Made by a program: the position numbers and the translations under genes. 64,000 nt of DNA from NCBI RefSeq assembly GCF_000717745.1, contig NZ_JOBH01000012.1, positions 1 to 64,000 of the forward strand, in the 5' to 3' direction. This DNA is from Streptomyces violens. Lineage in GTDB: Bacteria; Actinomycetota; Actinomycetes; Streptomycetales; Streptomycetaceae. The notes under the pieces were generated by a model. It was given only the letters and a program-made list of their open reading frames with translations. It was not told where the DNA came from and searched no databases. This document shows positions 38,756-47,744 of the stretch, one piece after another. The first letter of the stretch is position 1; every line of letters starts with the position of its first letter.

Positions 38756-38830
38756 GGAGAGCCCGTCCATCCGGAGGATCAGGGGATTGAAAGGTTTCAT
38801 ACCCTACCCGGAGAGACCGGCCCGGCGCCA

Positions 38831-39805
38831 TCAGTACGCCGTCGGCCAACCGCCGCTCCAGTTCAGCAGGTTGACGCCCAGCTTGGGCGCGCCGCCGTCG
38901 TTGCCGTCGTAGTAGTGGTAGACGAGCAGGTCACCGTCGGCGTCGGGCATGATGTCCTGTCCGCCGGGGCCGATCACGGAGCCCTGGGAGGCCATGACCA
39001 CGGTGCCGCCGTTGTCGGTCATGGCCACACCGTTGCGGTCGTAGTACGGGCCGGTGGGCTTGGTGGCCCGGCCGACCTTGATCTTGTACGTGGAGCCGGT
39101 GCCGTTGCAGCACGTGTCGTACGAGGCGAAGAGGTAGTAGTAACCGTTGCGCTTGACCACGGTCGGCCCCTCGACCGCCTTCGTACCGGTAGGACGCGCG
39201 GCCAGCGAGTGGCGGGTGGTGTCGCCCGCGTACTGCTTGCCGGTCGCCGGATCGAGGCGGATCATCTTGATCCCGCTCCACCAGGACCCGAACGCCAGCC
39301 ACCACTTGCCGTCGCTGTCGACGAACAGGTCCGGGTCGATGGCGTTGTAGTCGCTGCTCGCGGTGGAGGAGTGGACGATGCCCTGGTCGCTCCAGCTCCC
39401 CGGCAGCCCGGTCGAGGAGGTGGCGAGCCCGATGGTGGAGGTGTTGGAGCCGAAGCGCGAGACGGCGTAGTACATGAGGTACCGGCCACCCTGGTACGAG
39501 ATGTCGGGCGCCCACGGGTCGTTCGTTTCCGAGTACCTCGACCACCAACTCGGGGGCGAGGCAAAGGCGTTGCCGCTCCGGCTGAAGGCGGTGCGGTCGG
39601 TGGAGGTACGGGCTTCCAGAAGGCCGTGGGTGGAGTAGAGCAAGTACCGGCCGTCCGGCGCGCGGAGCATGGTCGGGTCGTGGACGACGACGTCACCGGT
39701 GACATGGCCCGGACCGGGGTAGGCGGACGCGCTCGCCGGCATCAGAGCGAGCAGGGCGGCGGCGGGTACGGCGAGGAGGGCGGATCTCAGGCGGGGGTGG
39801 CGCAC
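38831..39805 (-). CDS. secreted GH43 arabinan endo-1,5-alpha-L-arabinanase
   Basis: A 324-residue exported enzyme. A signal peptide (RSALLAVPAAALLALMPASASA) ends at about residue 28. The five-bladed GH43 propeller has the general base aspartate in VVHDPTML, the pKa-modulating aspartate in YNAIDPDLF and the acid glutamate in AVEGPTVVK. Other family marks are SRYSETNDPWAPDISY and GGQDIMPDADG. It cuts arabinan backbones. A palindrome at 39843-39858 lies just upstream. Last intact gene in the polysaccharide remnant. Confidence 0.94.
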   Translation of the reverse strand: MRHPRLRSALLAVPAAALLALMPASASAYPGPGHVTGDVVVHDPTMLRAPDGRYLLYSTHGLLEARTSTDRTAFSRSGNAFASPPSWWSRYSETNDPWAPDISYQGGRYLMYYAVSRFGSNTSTIGLATSSTGLPGSWSDQGIVHSSTASSDYNAIDPDLFVDSDGKWWLAFGSWWSGIKMIRLDPATGKQYAGDTTRHSLAARPTGTKAVEGPTVVKRNGYYYLFASYDTCCNGTGSTYKIKVGRATKPTGPYYDRNGVAMTDNGGTVVMASQGSVIGPGGQDIMPDADGDLLVYHYYDGNDGGAPKLGVNLLNWSGGWPTAY

Positions 39806-39842
39806 GCGGTTCTCCTTTGCTCGGAGATTCGCACGGCATGAT

Positions 39843-39858
39843 GTTCGGGATATCGAAC
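39843..39858. promoter_or_regulatory. GTTCG-N6-CGAAC inverted repeat upstream of arabinanase
   Basis: The element lies 38 bases upstream of the arabinanase start, in the divergent region with the LLM gene. Its shape and place fit a LacI- or ROK-type sugar repressor site. Confidence 0.5.
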
Positions 39859-39989
39859 TATGCCCGCGACTTCGAACGGGAAGCTAGGGAATCAGCGGAG
39901 ACACGTCAACGCTTTGCGCAGAGTTTCTTGTACCGGGTGCGGCGGGGCGAGCCGGAATAGGGCGCGGGCTGCGGAGAGTTGTCGTCGGC

Positions 39990-40916
39990 ATGACGTTCTC
40001 AGCAGATTCCGCGGCCGCCTCCGCCGGTGAGGCCGACTCCCGCCACGCACTCTTCGGCCGCATCGGCATCTGGAGTCCCGGCCTGCGTTCGCAGGACGCC
40101 GAGGGGGCCGCCCGGATCGCCGATGCGGTGGCGGAGCTCGAAGAGCTCGGGTTCGGGACCGTGTGGCTGGGCGGCAGCCCGTCGGTGGCCGATGCCCGCA
40201 AGGTCGTGCAGGCCACCCGGCGCATCACCGTGGCCACCGGAATCCTCAGCATCTGGGACCACGACGCGGCCACCGTGGCCGCGGAGGCCGCCCAGGTGGA
40301 GAAGGAGGCGCCGGGACGGTTCGTCCTCGGGATCGGCGTCAGCCACAGCGCGCTCGCGCCGCAGTACGCCAAGCCGTACTCCGCGATGGTCGGGTACCTG
40401 GACGGGCTGGACACGGCGCCGCAGCCGGTGCCGCCCGGGCGGCGGGTGCTGGCCGCCCTCGGGCCCAAGATGCTGCGGCTCGCCGCCGACCGTGCCGCCG
40501 GGGCCCATCCTTACCTCGTCACCGCGGAGCACACCGCCCAGGCCCGTGCCGCGCTCGGCAGCGAGGCGCTGCTCGCGCCGGAGCTGAAGGTGGTGCTCGA
40601 CACCGATCTGGAGCGGGCGCGCGGCACGGCCCGCGAGACCCTCGCGATGTACCTCCGGCTGCCCAACTACACCGACAACCTGCTGCGCCTCGGCTTCGCC
40701 GAGGAGGACTTCGCCGACGGCGGCAGCAACCGCCTCCTCGACGCCCTCTTCGCGCTGGGCGACGCGGAGACCGTCAAGGCCCGCCTGGACGCCTACTACG
40801 CCGCGGGCGCCGACCACGTCGCCCTCCAGGCCCTCGGCGGGGGCGGGCGCGCCGATCTGCCGCGCGCCCAGTGGCGCGAGCTGGCCTCCGCGCTCGGGCT
40901 GACCACCACTGCCTGA
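39990..40916 (+). CDS. luciferase-like (LLM) F420-dependent oxidoreductase
   Basis: A 308-residue LLM protein of the TIGR03620 type. Barrel segments: RIGIWSPGLRSQD, LEELGFGTVWLGGSPS, VATGILSIWDHD and APGRFVLGIGVSHS. The C-terminal segment LGDAETVKARLDAYYAAGADHVALQ is typical. No strong ribosome site is seen before ATG 39990. It is divergent from the arabinanase. Substrate unknown; F420 binding is inferred from family. Confidence 0.9.
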   Translation: MTFSADSAAASAGEADSRHALFGRIGIWSPGLRSQDAEGAARIADAVAELEELGFGTVWLGGSPSVADARKVVQATRRITVATGILSIWDHDAATVAAEAAQVEKEAPGRFVLGIGVSHSALAPQYAKPYSAMVGYLDGLDTAPQPVPPGRRVLAALGPKMLRLAADRAAGAHPYLVTAEHTAQARAALGSEALLAPELKVVLDTDLERARGTARETLAMYLRLPNYTDNLLRLGFAEEDFADGGSNRLLDALFALGDAETVKARLDAYYAAGADHVALQALGGGGRADLPRAQWRELASALGLTTTA

Positions 40917-41047
40917 CACCTGAGAACACCCCACGTAGCGACCCGGGACCGTTCCGGTCACCGGGCCGCTGCTTTGCCGGTCCTTTACTATGGATAATCC
41001 CCCCGCTGCCGGATACACGGTCCGCAGCGCATTTCCCGAGGAAAGGT

Positions 41048-41134
41048 GTGAGCGTCCAGCCATGGGCGACCCTCCCAGTTGCAGTCGACATAGCGCGAAC
41101 CTCCCGGTCCTGTTCGATCATGGGACGGAGGTGA
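41048..41134 (+). CDS. possible 28-residue leader peptide
   Basis: A GTG at 41048 follows GAGGAAAGG at about ideal distance, and the frame reads VSVQPWATLPVAVDIARTSR..., stopping five bases before the ATG of the first CBS membrane gene. It may be a leader or coupling peptide. An overlapping 26-codon frame from ATG 41061 ends in ATGA with the same gene. Neither has database support here. Confidence 0.35.
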   Translation: MSVQPWATLPVAVDIARTSRSCSIMGRR

Positions 41135-41138
41135 CCCG

Positions 41139-42491
41139 ATGACCGAGCTGCTCCTGTTGGCCGTGGCGTTTCTGCTGACCCTGGCCTGTGGTGTCTTCGT
41201 CGCGGCCGAGTTCTCGCTGACGACCGTCGAGCGCAGCGACCTCGAGCGCGCCGCCGAGCGCGGCGAGCGCGGCGCGGACAGCGCCCTCAAGGCCGTACGC
41301 GGCCTGACCTTCCAGCTCTCCGGCGCGCAGCTCGGCATCACGGTGACCGGCCTGGTCATCGGCATGCTCGCCAAGTCCTCCATCGCCGCGCTGCTCACCG
41401 GCCCCCTGGAGGCCATGGGGCTGCCGCGGTCCGCGGGCGAGAGCGCCGCGCTGATCCTCGGTACAGCCATTTCGACGGTCGTCCTGATGGTCGTCGGCGA
41501 GCTGGTGCCGAAGAACTGGGCGATCTCCAGCCCGCTGCCCATCGCCAAGCGGGTGGCCACGCTGCAGCGCGGCTTCAGCGCCATGTTCCGGCCGCTGATC
41601 GGCCATCTGAACAACACCGCCAACCGTGTGGTGCGCCGGATGGGCCTGGAGCCGGCCGAGGAGCTGGCCTCCGCGCGCGGTCCGCAGGAGCTGGTGGCGC
41701 TGGCGAGGCACTCCGCCAAGGAGGGCGCGCTGGAGGCGGACACGGCCGAGCTGTTCGTCCGTACGCTGAGCCTCGCCGACCTCACGGCGGAGAACGTCAT
41801 GACCCCGCGGGTGCAGGTCACGGCCCTGGAGGTGCAGTGCACCGCCGAGGACGTGGCCAATGCCACCCGCGCCACCGGCCTGTCCCGCTTCCCGGTCTAC
41901 CGCGGCAGCCTGGACAGCGTCGTCGGGGTGGCGCACATCAAGGACGTGCTGGCCATACCGGCCGCGCGGCGGCGTCGGCACCCCGTCGCGGAGATGCTCC
42001 GCGAGCCGCTGCTGGTGCCGGAGACGCTGCCGGTCAACGAGCTGCTGGACCGGCTGTCGGGCAAGCGGACGATGGCCGTGGTGATCGACGAGTACGGCGG
42101 CACGGCCGGCGTCGCGACGCTGGAGGACATCGTCGAGGAGGTCGTCGGCGAGGTCGTCGACGAGCACGACCCGCTGGAGACCCCGGACCTGGCCCCGGCC
42201 GGCAAGGACGAGGACGGCCGCACGCTGTACGACGCGGACGGCGCGGCCCGTTCCGACCAGCTGGAGCGGATCGGCCTGCGGATGCCGGAGGGCCCGTACG
42301 AGACGCTGGCCGGGCTGATCGCCACGGAGCTGGGCCGCATCCCGCAGGACGGCGACGAGCTGTCGGTCGCCGGCTGGCGGATGGACGTCATGGACGCGTC
42401 CGGCCACCGGGCGGCGCGCGTACTGCTGCACGCCCCCGCCGCCGGTACCGGTGAGGACGCCCTGCGCACGCACGAGGAGGCCGCCCGATGA
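41139..42491 (+). CDS. DUF21/CBS/CorC-HlyC membrane protein (HCC family)
   Basis: A 450-residue inner-membrane protein with an N-terminal DUF21 domain of four helices (VAAEFSLTTVERS... up to VGELVPKNWAI), then two CBS motifs (ENVMTPRVQVTALE and TLPVNELLDRLSG), and a C-terminal CorC_HlyC transporter-associated domain ending near residue 435. Family members are linked to magnesium or cobalt efflux and ion homeostasis. The stop overlaps the next start as ATGA, forming the paired arrangement common in actinobacteria. Confidence 0.93.
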   Translation: MTELLLLAVAFLLTLACGVFVAAEFSLTTVERSDLERAAERGERGADSALKAVRGLTFQLSGAQLGITVTGLVIGMLAKSSIAALLTGPLEAMGLPRSAGESAALILGTAISTVVLMVVGELVPKNWAISSPLPIAKRVATLQRGFSAMFRPLIGHLNNTANRVVRRMGLEPAEELASARGPQELVALARHSAKEGALEADTAELFVRTLSLADLTAENVMTPRVQVTALEVQCTAEDVANATRATGLSRFPVYRGSLDSVVGVAHIKDVLAIPAARRRRHPVAEMLREPLLVPETLPVNELLDRLSGKRTMAVVIDEYGGTAGVATLEDIVEEVVGEVVDEHDPLETPDLAPAGKDEDGRTLYDADGAARSDQLERIGLRMPEGPYETLAGLIATELGRIPQDGDELSVAGWRMDVMDASGHRAARVLLHAPAAGTGEDALRTHEEAAR

Positions 42492-43507
42492 CCGCGCTGC
42501 AGCTCTTCATCGGCCTGCTCACGCTGGTCGTCAACGCCTTCTTCGTGGGCGCCGAGTTCGCGCTGATCTCGGTGCGCCGCAGCCAGATCGAGCCGTACGC
42601 CGAGCAGGGCGACCGCCGGGCCCGCAGCGTCATCTGGGGCCTGCAGCACGTCTCCGCGCTGATGGCGGCGGCCCAGCTGGGCATCACGCTGTGCACGCTG
42701 GTGCTGGGCGCGGTCGCCGAGCCGGCCATCGCCCACCTCCTGGAACCGCTCTTCCACGTCACCGGCGTACCGGAGTCCCTGATCCACCCGGTGTCCTTCG
42801 TGATCGCGCTGGCCCTGGCGACGTATCTGCACATGCTCTTCGGCGAGATGGTGCCGAAGAACATCGCGCTGGCCGCTCCGGTGCGTAGCGCGCTGCTGCT
42901 GGGGCCGCCGCTGGTGGCGATGGCGCGGGCGCTGCGCCCGGTGATCTTCGCGGTCAACTCGTTCGCCAACGGGCTGCTGAAGCTGTTGCGGGTGGAGGTC
43001 AAGAACGAGGTCGCCGCGACCTTCTCCGACGCCCAGCTGGTCAAGATGGTGGAGGACTCCTCCGACGCGGGCCTGCTGGACGACCGGGGCGCCGAGCGGC
43101 TGCGGGACGCACTGGAGCTGGGCCGCCGCCCGGTCCGTGACGTGGTCCTGCCGGCCGAGAAGGTGGTCTCCGCCCGGCTGGGCATCACGCCCGAGGGGCT
43201 GGAGGACCTGTCCGCGCGGTCCGGCTTCTCCCGCTTCCCCGTCGTGGACGCCTCCCGCCGCATCCTGGGCTATCTGCACGTCAAGGACGCGCTGGACGCG
43301 ATGCCCCGGGATCTGCCGTTCCAGGTGTCGTCCATGCGGCCGATCGCCCGGGTGCGGGCGGCGACGCCGCTGGACGACGTGCTGACGGCGATGCGCGGCT
43401 CGCGCACCCACCTGGCCGCCGTGATCGGCGACGACGGGCGGCTGGCCGGGCTGGTCACGATGGAGGACGTGCTGCGGGAGCTGGTACTCCAGCACCGGCC
43501 TGTGTAG
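42488..43507 (+). CDS. DUF21/CBS membrane protein (HCC family), second partner
   Basis: A 339-residue paralogue of the upstream protein. DUF21 helices (NAFFVGAEFALISVRRS, GEMVPKNIALA) and CBS motifs (VVLPAEKVVSARLG, RVRAATPLDDVLTAM) are present, but the CorC_HlyC domain is missing. It is translationally coupled to the first gene, so the two probably make a heteromer. A 12-bp hairpin follows. Confidence 0.93.
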   Translation: MTALQLFIGLLTLVVNAFFVGAEFALISVRRSQIEPYAEQGDRRARSVIWGLQHVSALMAAAQLGITLCTLVLGAVAEPAIAHLLEPLFHVTGVPESLIHPVSFVIALALATYLHMLFGEMVPKNIALAAPVRSALLLGPPLVAMARALRPVIFAVNSFANGLLKLLRVEVKNEVAATFSDAQLVKMVEDSSDAGLLDDRGAERLRDALELGRRPVRDVVLPAEKVVSARLGITPEGLEDLSARSGFSRFPVVDASRRILGYLHVKDALDAMPRDLPFQVSSMRPIARVRAATPLDDVLTAMRGSRTHLAAVIGDDGRLAGLVTMEDVLRELVLQHRPV

Positions 43508-43520
43508 ACCGAGGCTCCGC

Positions 43521-43555
43521 GCGAGCGATCCTGTACTGCGTATAGGATCGCTCGC
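43521..43555. promoter_or_regulatory. 12-bp perfect hairpin that covers the ribosome site of the SGNH gene
   Basis: gcgagcgatcct (43521-43532) pairs with aggatcgctcgc (43544-43555) around an 11-base loop. Its right arm contains AGGA, the only likely ribosome site of the SGNH hydrolase ATG at 43559. It could be a terminator for the upstream pair, an operator, or a translational control hairpin. Confidence 0.7.
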
Positions 43556-43558
43556 GCC

Positions 43559-44332
43559 ATGGAGATGAGTGCTGAGTACACCAGTTTTGTCGCGGTCGGG
43601 GATTCCTTCACCGAAGGCATGTCGGACGCGCTGCCGGACGGCTCGTACCGCGGCTGGGCGGACCTGCTCGCGGCCCGCCTCGCCGCCCGGACGCCCGGCT
43701 TCCAGTACGCGAACCTCGCCGTGCGCGGCAAGCTCATCGGCCAGATCGCCGAGGACCAGGCGCCCGCGGCGGCGGCCATGGGCGCCGATCTGGTCACGCT
43801 GGTGGGCGGCCTGAACGACGTACTGCGACCCAAGTGCGACGTACCGCGGGCGTGCGCGCTCCTGGAGGAGGCCGCGGCACGGCTGGCACCGAGCTGCAAG
43901 CAGCTCGTACTGATGCGCAGCCCGGGCCGGCAGGGTCCGGTACTGGAGCGGTTCCGGCCGCGCATGGAGATGCTCTTCGACCACATCGACGAGGTGGCGC
44001 GGCGGCACGGCGCGCTCGTCGTGGACCTCTACGGCTCGGCGTCGCTCGGCGACCCGCGGCTGTGGGCGGACGACCGGCTGCATCTGACAGCCGAGGGCCA
44101 CGAGCGGGTCGCCGAGGCGGTCTGGCAGGCGCTCGGCCTCCCGCCGGAGGCGGAGTGGGACGCGCCGCTGCCGCCGCCGGTGCCGCCGGGCTGGGTGGCC
44201 CGGCGCGCGGCGGACGCACGGTTCGCCCGCACGCACCTGGTGCCGTGGATAGGCCGCCGGCTGACGGGCCGGTCGAGCGGCGACGGACGGCCGCCGAAGC
44301 GCCCGGACCTCCTTCCGTACGGGGAGGACTGA
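43559..44332 (+). CDS. SGNH/GDSL-family hydrolase
   Basis: A 257-residue esterase-like enzyme of the flavodoxin fold. Block I is GDSFTEGM with nucleophile Ser16, block III is GGLND at about 83-87, and block V is DDRLHLTAEGH with the catalytic Asp and His at about 177. No signal peptide is visible, so it is cytoplasmic. The C-terminal 60 residues are Pro/Arg-rich. An alternative start is the ATG at 43565. The substrate is unknown. Confidence 0.92.
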   Translation: MEMSAEYTSFVAVGDSFTEGMSDALPDGSYRGWADLLAARLAARTPGFQYANLAVRGKLIGQIAEDQAPAAAAMGADLVTLVGGLNDVLRPKCDVPRACALLEEAAARLAPSCKQLVLMRSPGRQGPVLERFRPRMEMLFDHIDEVARRHGALVVDLYGSASLGDPRLWADDRLHLTAEGHERVAEAVWQALGLPPEAEWDAPLPPPVPPGWVARRAADARFARTHLVPWIGRRLTGRSSGDGRPPKRPDLLPYGED

Positions 44333-44350
44333 CCGCATACGCAGGACCCG

Positions 44351-44381
44351 AGGGGCCGCGCACGCCACGTGCGCGGCCCCT
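44351..44381 (+). terminator. 13-bp hairpin followed by T-run
   Basis: aggggccgcgcac pairs with gtgcgcggcccct around loop gccac, then ttt follows. It lies 18 bases after the SGNH stop and separates it from the ABC importer operon. Confidence 0.88.
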
Positions 44382-44428
44382 TTCGCATCCCCGGAACGGC
44401 ATGGCAGGCCAGCACATCACGCAAAATG

Positions 44429-44436
44429 TGTTAACA
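44429..44436. promoter_or_regulatory. TGTTAACA palindrome upstream of the sugar importer operon
   Basis: A perfect 8-bp palindrome in the low-GC stretch 23 bases before ATG 44459. It may be part of the site of the DeoR regulator encoded at the operon's end. Confidence 0.4.
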
Positions 44437-44458
44437 ACGCGGATCTCTTCTGCTAAGA

Positions 44459-45940
44459 ATGCTGCCCATGCCTGCATTCCTGCCTGCCCGCTCCCCCGCC
44501 ACCCGGCCACCGGTCGGCCGCCGCTCCCTGCTGCGCGGCGCCGCCGCCGTCGGTGCCGCCGGGCTGCTCACCGCCTGCGGCCGCGCCGCCGGCGCGTCCT
44601 TCGACGCGGGCGCCGCACCCTGGCGCCGGTACGCCGGTACCACGCTGAACTTCGTCTCCGAGAACACCGCGCCCACCGCCGCGATCGCCGCGAACCTCGC
44701 GCCCTTCACGCAGCTGACCGGCATCCACGTCAACATCGTCACGCTGGAGCTGTCCGCGCTCGCCCAGAAGGTCGCGCTGGACCTCGCCTCCGGCAACGGC
44801 GAGTACGACGTGGTGTACGCCGACCCGTACCAGGTCCTCGCGCCGTACGCGCCCGCCTTCGCCGACCTGCGGGACTTCCAGGAGAACCCGGACCTGCCGC
44901 CGCTGCCCGGCGGGTTCGGCGACTTCGTCGCCACGCACCTGGACGCGGCCGGGCGCTTCGAGGACAAGGAGAAGGTGCTGGCGCTGCCGTACGACTCGGC
45001 GACCATGATCTGGCAGTACCGGGCCGATCTGTTCGCGAAGTACCGCGACCGGATGGCCGCCGACCTCGGGTTCGACCCGACGCCGTCGGACGGCACGACG
45101 TGGGAGCAGTACTACGCGATCGCCCGCTGGTTCAACGAGCACACCGACGAGGTGAAGTACGGGACCGGGCACCAGGCGAAGCAGCACGACTCGCTGATGT
45201 GCGACTTCTCGAACGTGCTGTGGGCCTACGGCGGGGACTACTTCGACGACGGCGCGCGGGTCGGGAGCCTGGGGGCGACCGATCCCGGGCGGTGCCGGCT
45301 GGGGTCCGAACGGGCCGTCGCCGCCGCCGAGTTCTACCAGCGGCTGCTGAAGATCGCCGACCCCGGGTCGCGGACCTGGGACTGGGACGGGCTGGGCGCC
45401 GCGTTCCGGGCCGGGCGGATCGCGATGTGCCCCAACTTCCACGAGTACGCGGCGTCCAACGAGGCCGTCATGCCGGGGAAGGTCGGGTATGCGCGGCTGC
45501 CGAAGGGGCCCGCGCGGGCCGCCGGCATGTACGGCGGGACCGGCATCGCGATATCCGGCGTCGCCCCGAAGCGGCGCCGCGAGGCCGCCTGGCTCTTCGC
45601 CAACTGGGCGACGGCACCGAAGACGCAGCTCGCCGGGCTGGCGAGCAAGGTCGGCGGCGGCACCCCGACCCGTACGTCGGTGTACGCGGAGCGCGCGGTG
45701 CTCCGCGCCGAGCACCGGCCCACGAAGCTGCCCAACATGCTGACCGCCGAGGCCGTGCGGGAGACCTGGCGGCCGGCCAACATCGGGCTGCGGCCCAAGA
45801 TCCCGATGTGGGGCGAGTGCGACACGGCCGTCTACACACAGCTTTCCGGGCTGGTCGCCGGGGACTCGTCCCCGCGCGCGACGATGCGCGCCACCGCCGA
45901 GCGCATCGACCGGATCACGGCACGAGGGTGGGTGGCCTGA
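44459..45940 (+). CDS. ABC transporter sugar/polyol-binding lipoprotein
   Basis: A 493-residue extracellular solute-binding protein (family 1). RR at 21-22 and a hydrophobic stretch precede the lipobox LTAC at Cys40, so it is a lipoprotein. The mature part has APFTQLTGIHVNIVTLE, GEYDVVYADPYQ and GGDYFDDGAR typical of sugar-alcohol or oligosaccharide-binding proteins. The start could be 44459 or 44468. It heads an operon with two permeases, a polyol dehydrogenase and a DeoR regulator. No ATPase gene is present; Streptomyces often share the MsiK ATPase. Confidence 0.93.
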   Translation: MLPMPAFLPARSPATRPPVGRRSLLRGAAAVGAAGLLTACGRAAGASFDAGAAPWRRYAGTTLNFVSENTAPTAAIAANLAPFTQLTGIHVNIVTLELSALAQKVALDLASGNGEYDVVYADPYQVLAPYAPAFADLRDFQENPDLPPLPGGFGDFVATHLDAAGRFEDKEKVLALPYDSATMIWQYRADLFAKYRDRMAADLGFDPTPSDGTTWEQYYAIARWFNEHTDEVKYGTGHQAKQHDSLMCDFSNVLWAYGGDYFDDGARVGSLGATDPGRCRLGSERAVAAAEFYQRLLKIADPGSRTWDWDGLGAAFRAGRIAMCPNFHEYAASNEAVMPGKVGYARLPKGPARAAGMYGGTGIAISGVAPKRRREAAWLFANWATAPKTQLAGLASKVGGGTPTRTSVYAERAVLRAEHRPTKLPNMLTAEAVRETWRPANIGLRPKIPMWGECDTAVYTQLSGLVAGDSSPRATMRATAERIDRITARGWVA

Positions 45941-45942
45941 GG

Positions 45943-46893
45943 ATGACCGCGTCTTCCGTGTCTTCCGTACGGGCAAAGGCGCCGGACACCGCCGCCACCG
46001 CGCCCGGCCCCGGGCAACCGCGCCGCCGCCCGCTCCCCGGCTTCCACGGCCGCATGATGGCCCCCGGCATCCTCGTCCTCGCCGCCGTCTCCGTGCTGCC
46101 GTTCGTGGCCGTGGTGGCGATGAGCTTCTCCCGCGTCCACCTGCTCGGCGGCCTCGGCCTGGAGGGCGTCGGCCTGGACAACTGGGGGCGGCTGTTCGCC
46201 GACCCGGACATGGCCTGGGCCTGGGCGCGCACCGCCGCGTACTTCGTACTCACCGTCGGCGGCGAGATGGTGCTCGGCACGCTGCTCGCCGTCTGCCTGT
46301 GGCGGCTGCGGCGCGGCCGCAACGCGGCGCTGAGCCTGATGCTGCTCCCGATGTTCGTCGCGCCCGTGATCGTCGGGCTGCTCGGCCGCTTCCTCACCGA
46401 CTCCACGTTCGGCCTGTACAGCTGGCTGCTGCGGCAGGTCGGGTACCACGGCGACATCATGGGCGACCGGACCAGCGCGTTCGCCGCGGTGACGCTGATG
46501 GACATCTGGGAGTGGACGCCGCTGATCGCGCTCATCGCGCTGGCGGGGCTGACGTCCGTACCGGCGAGCGTCCTGGAGGCCGCGGCCCTGGACGGCGCGG
46601 GCATGGTCCGCACCCTCCGGTACATCGTGCTGCCGTCGATCACCCCCGTACTGCTCGTGGCGCTGCTGATCCGGTCCATGGACGCACTGCGGTACTTCGA
46701 CATCATCTGGAACACCACCGGCGGCGGCCCGGCCGACGCCACGAAGGTCGCCTCCGTACGGCTCTACGAAACGGCCTTCCGCTTCTTCGACTTCGGGTAC
46801 GCCGCCGTGACCGGCCTGCTGATGCTCGCCGTGACCACCGTCGTCGCCCGCTTCTTCGTCCGCCTCCTCGAACGGAAGGAGCTGCCGCGATGA
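45943..46893 (+). CDS. ABC sugar transporter permease (MalF type)
   Basis: A 316-residue inner-membrane permease with about six helices and the EAA motif EAAALDGAGMVRTLRYIVLP at about residues 207-226. It follows the binding-protein gene closely, behind a GAGG site. The N-terminal 35 residues are soluble, Pro/Arg-rich. Pairs with the MalG-type permease that overlaps its stop (ATGA). Confidence 0.93.
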   Translation: MTASSVSSVRAKAPDTAATAPGPGQPRRRPLPGFHGRMMAPGILVLAAVSVLPFVAVVAMSFSRVHLLGGLGLEGVGLDNWGRLFADPDMAWAWARTAAYFVLTVGGEMVLGTLLAVCLWRLRRGRNAALSLMLLPMFVAPVIVGLLGRFLTDSTFGLYSWLLRQVGYHGDIMGDRTSAFAAVTLMDIWEWTPLIALIALAGLTSVPASVLEAAALDGAGMVRTLRYIVLPSITPVLLVALLIRSMDALRYFDIIWNTTGGGPADATKVASVRLYETAFRFFDFGYAAVTGLLMLAVTTVVARFFVRLLERKELPR

Positions 46894-47744
46894 CCACCGC
46901 CACCGCCGCTCTCGAACGCGGTACCCGTACCGCCCGCTGGACCGTCCGTGTCCTCGTGCTCGTCGCCCTGGTCTGGACGCTCGTACCGCTGGGCTGGATG
47001 CTGCTGTCGTCCCTGAAGGCCACCGGGGAGGTCACCGCGCCGACCCCGAGCCTGTCCTTCGCGCCGACGCTGGAGAACTACCGGCGGCTGTTCAGCGGCG
47101 GCAACTCGCTCTGGCCGTACCTGCGCAACAGCGTGGTCGCGGCGGGCGCTTCGGCGCTGCTGGCCACCGCGCTGGGCGCGCTCGCCGGGTACGGCCTGGC
47201 CCGCAGCCGGATGCGCGGCAAGCACCATCTGTCGTTCTGGATCATCTCCACCCGGATGGCACCGATCGCGGCCGTGGTGCTGCCGATCTTCCTGATCTTC
47301 CGCTACCTCGGGCTGATCGACACCCTCCCCGGCCTCGTCCTGGCCTACCTCTCCTTCAACCTGCCGTTCGCGATCTGGCTGCTCAGCGCCTTCTTCGCGG
47401 AGGTACCGCCGTCCCTGGAGGAATCCGCGCTGGTGGCCGGGTGCGGCAACTGGCAGGCGTTCCGCCACGTCATCCTGCCGCTGACGCGCCCGGGCCTGGT
47501 GACCACCTTCGTGCTGTGCCTGGTGTTCTCCTGGAACGACTACGCCTTCGCCCTGGTCCTCAGCGGACCGCACACCCAGACCCTGCCCATCGCCGCCAGC
47601 CAGCTGGTCACCCAGACCGGCATCGACTGGGGGCAGCTGACCGCCATCGGGACCGTCGTGGTGATCCCGATGATGCTGGTCGGCCTCGCTGTACGCCGGT
47701 GGCTGGTCACCGGCCTGACCATGGGAGCCGTGACCGGAGAATGA
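46890..47744 (+). CDS. ABC sugar transporter permease (MalG type)
   Basis: A 284-residue permease with six helices, the first at about 15-40, and the EAA-type motif EESALVAGCGNWQAFRHVIL at about 175-195. The start overlaps the previous stop, and its own stop overlaps the dehydrogenase start (ATGA), so the three genes are coupled. It forms the transmembrane dimer with the preceding protein. Confidence 0.93.
   Translation: MTTATAALERGTRTARWTVRVLVLVALVWTLVPLGWMLLSSLKATGEVTAPTPSLSFAPTLENYRRLFSGGNSLWPYLRNSVVAAGASALLATALGALAGYGLARSRMRGKHHLSFWIISTRMAPIAAVVLPIFLIFRYLGLIDTLPGLVLAYLSFNLPFAIWLLSAFFAEVPPSLEESALVAGCGNWQAFRHVILPLTRPGLVTTFVLCLVFSWNDYAFALVLSGPHTQTLPIAASQLVTQTGIDWGQLTAIGTVVVIPMMLVGLAVRRWLVTGLTMGAVTGE

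Noticed and set aside
38246..39841. 531-codon plus-strand frame that begins in the propeller fragment
   Set aside because: Only the first 53 codons look like protein; the rest is antisense to the rhamnose mutarotase and arabinanase genes.
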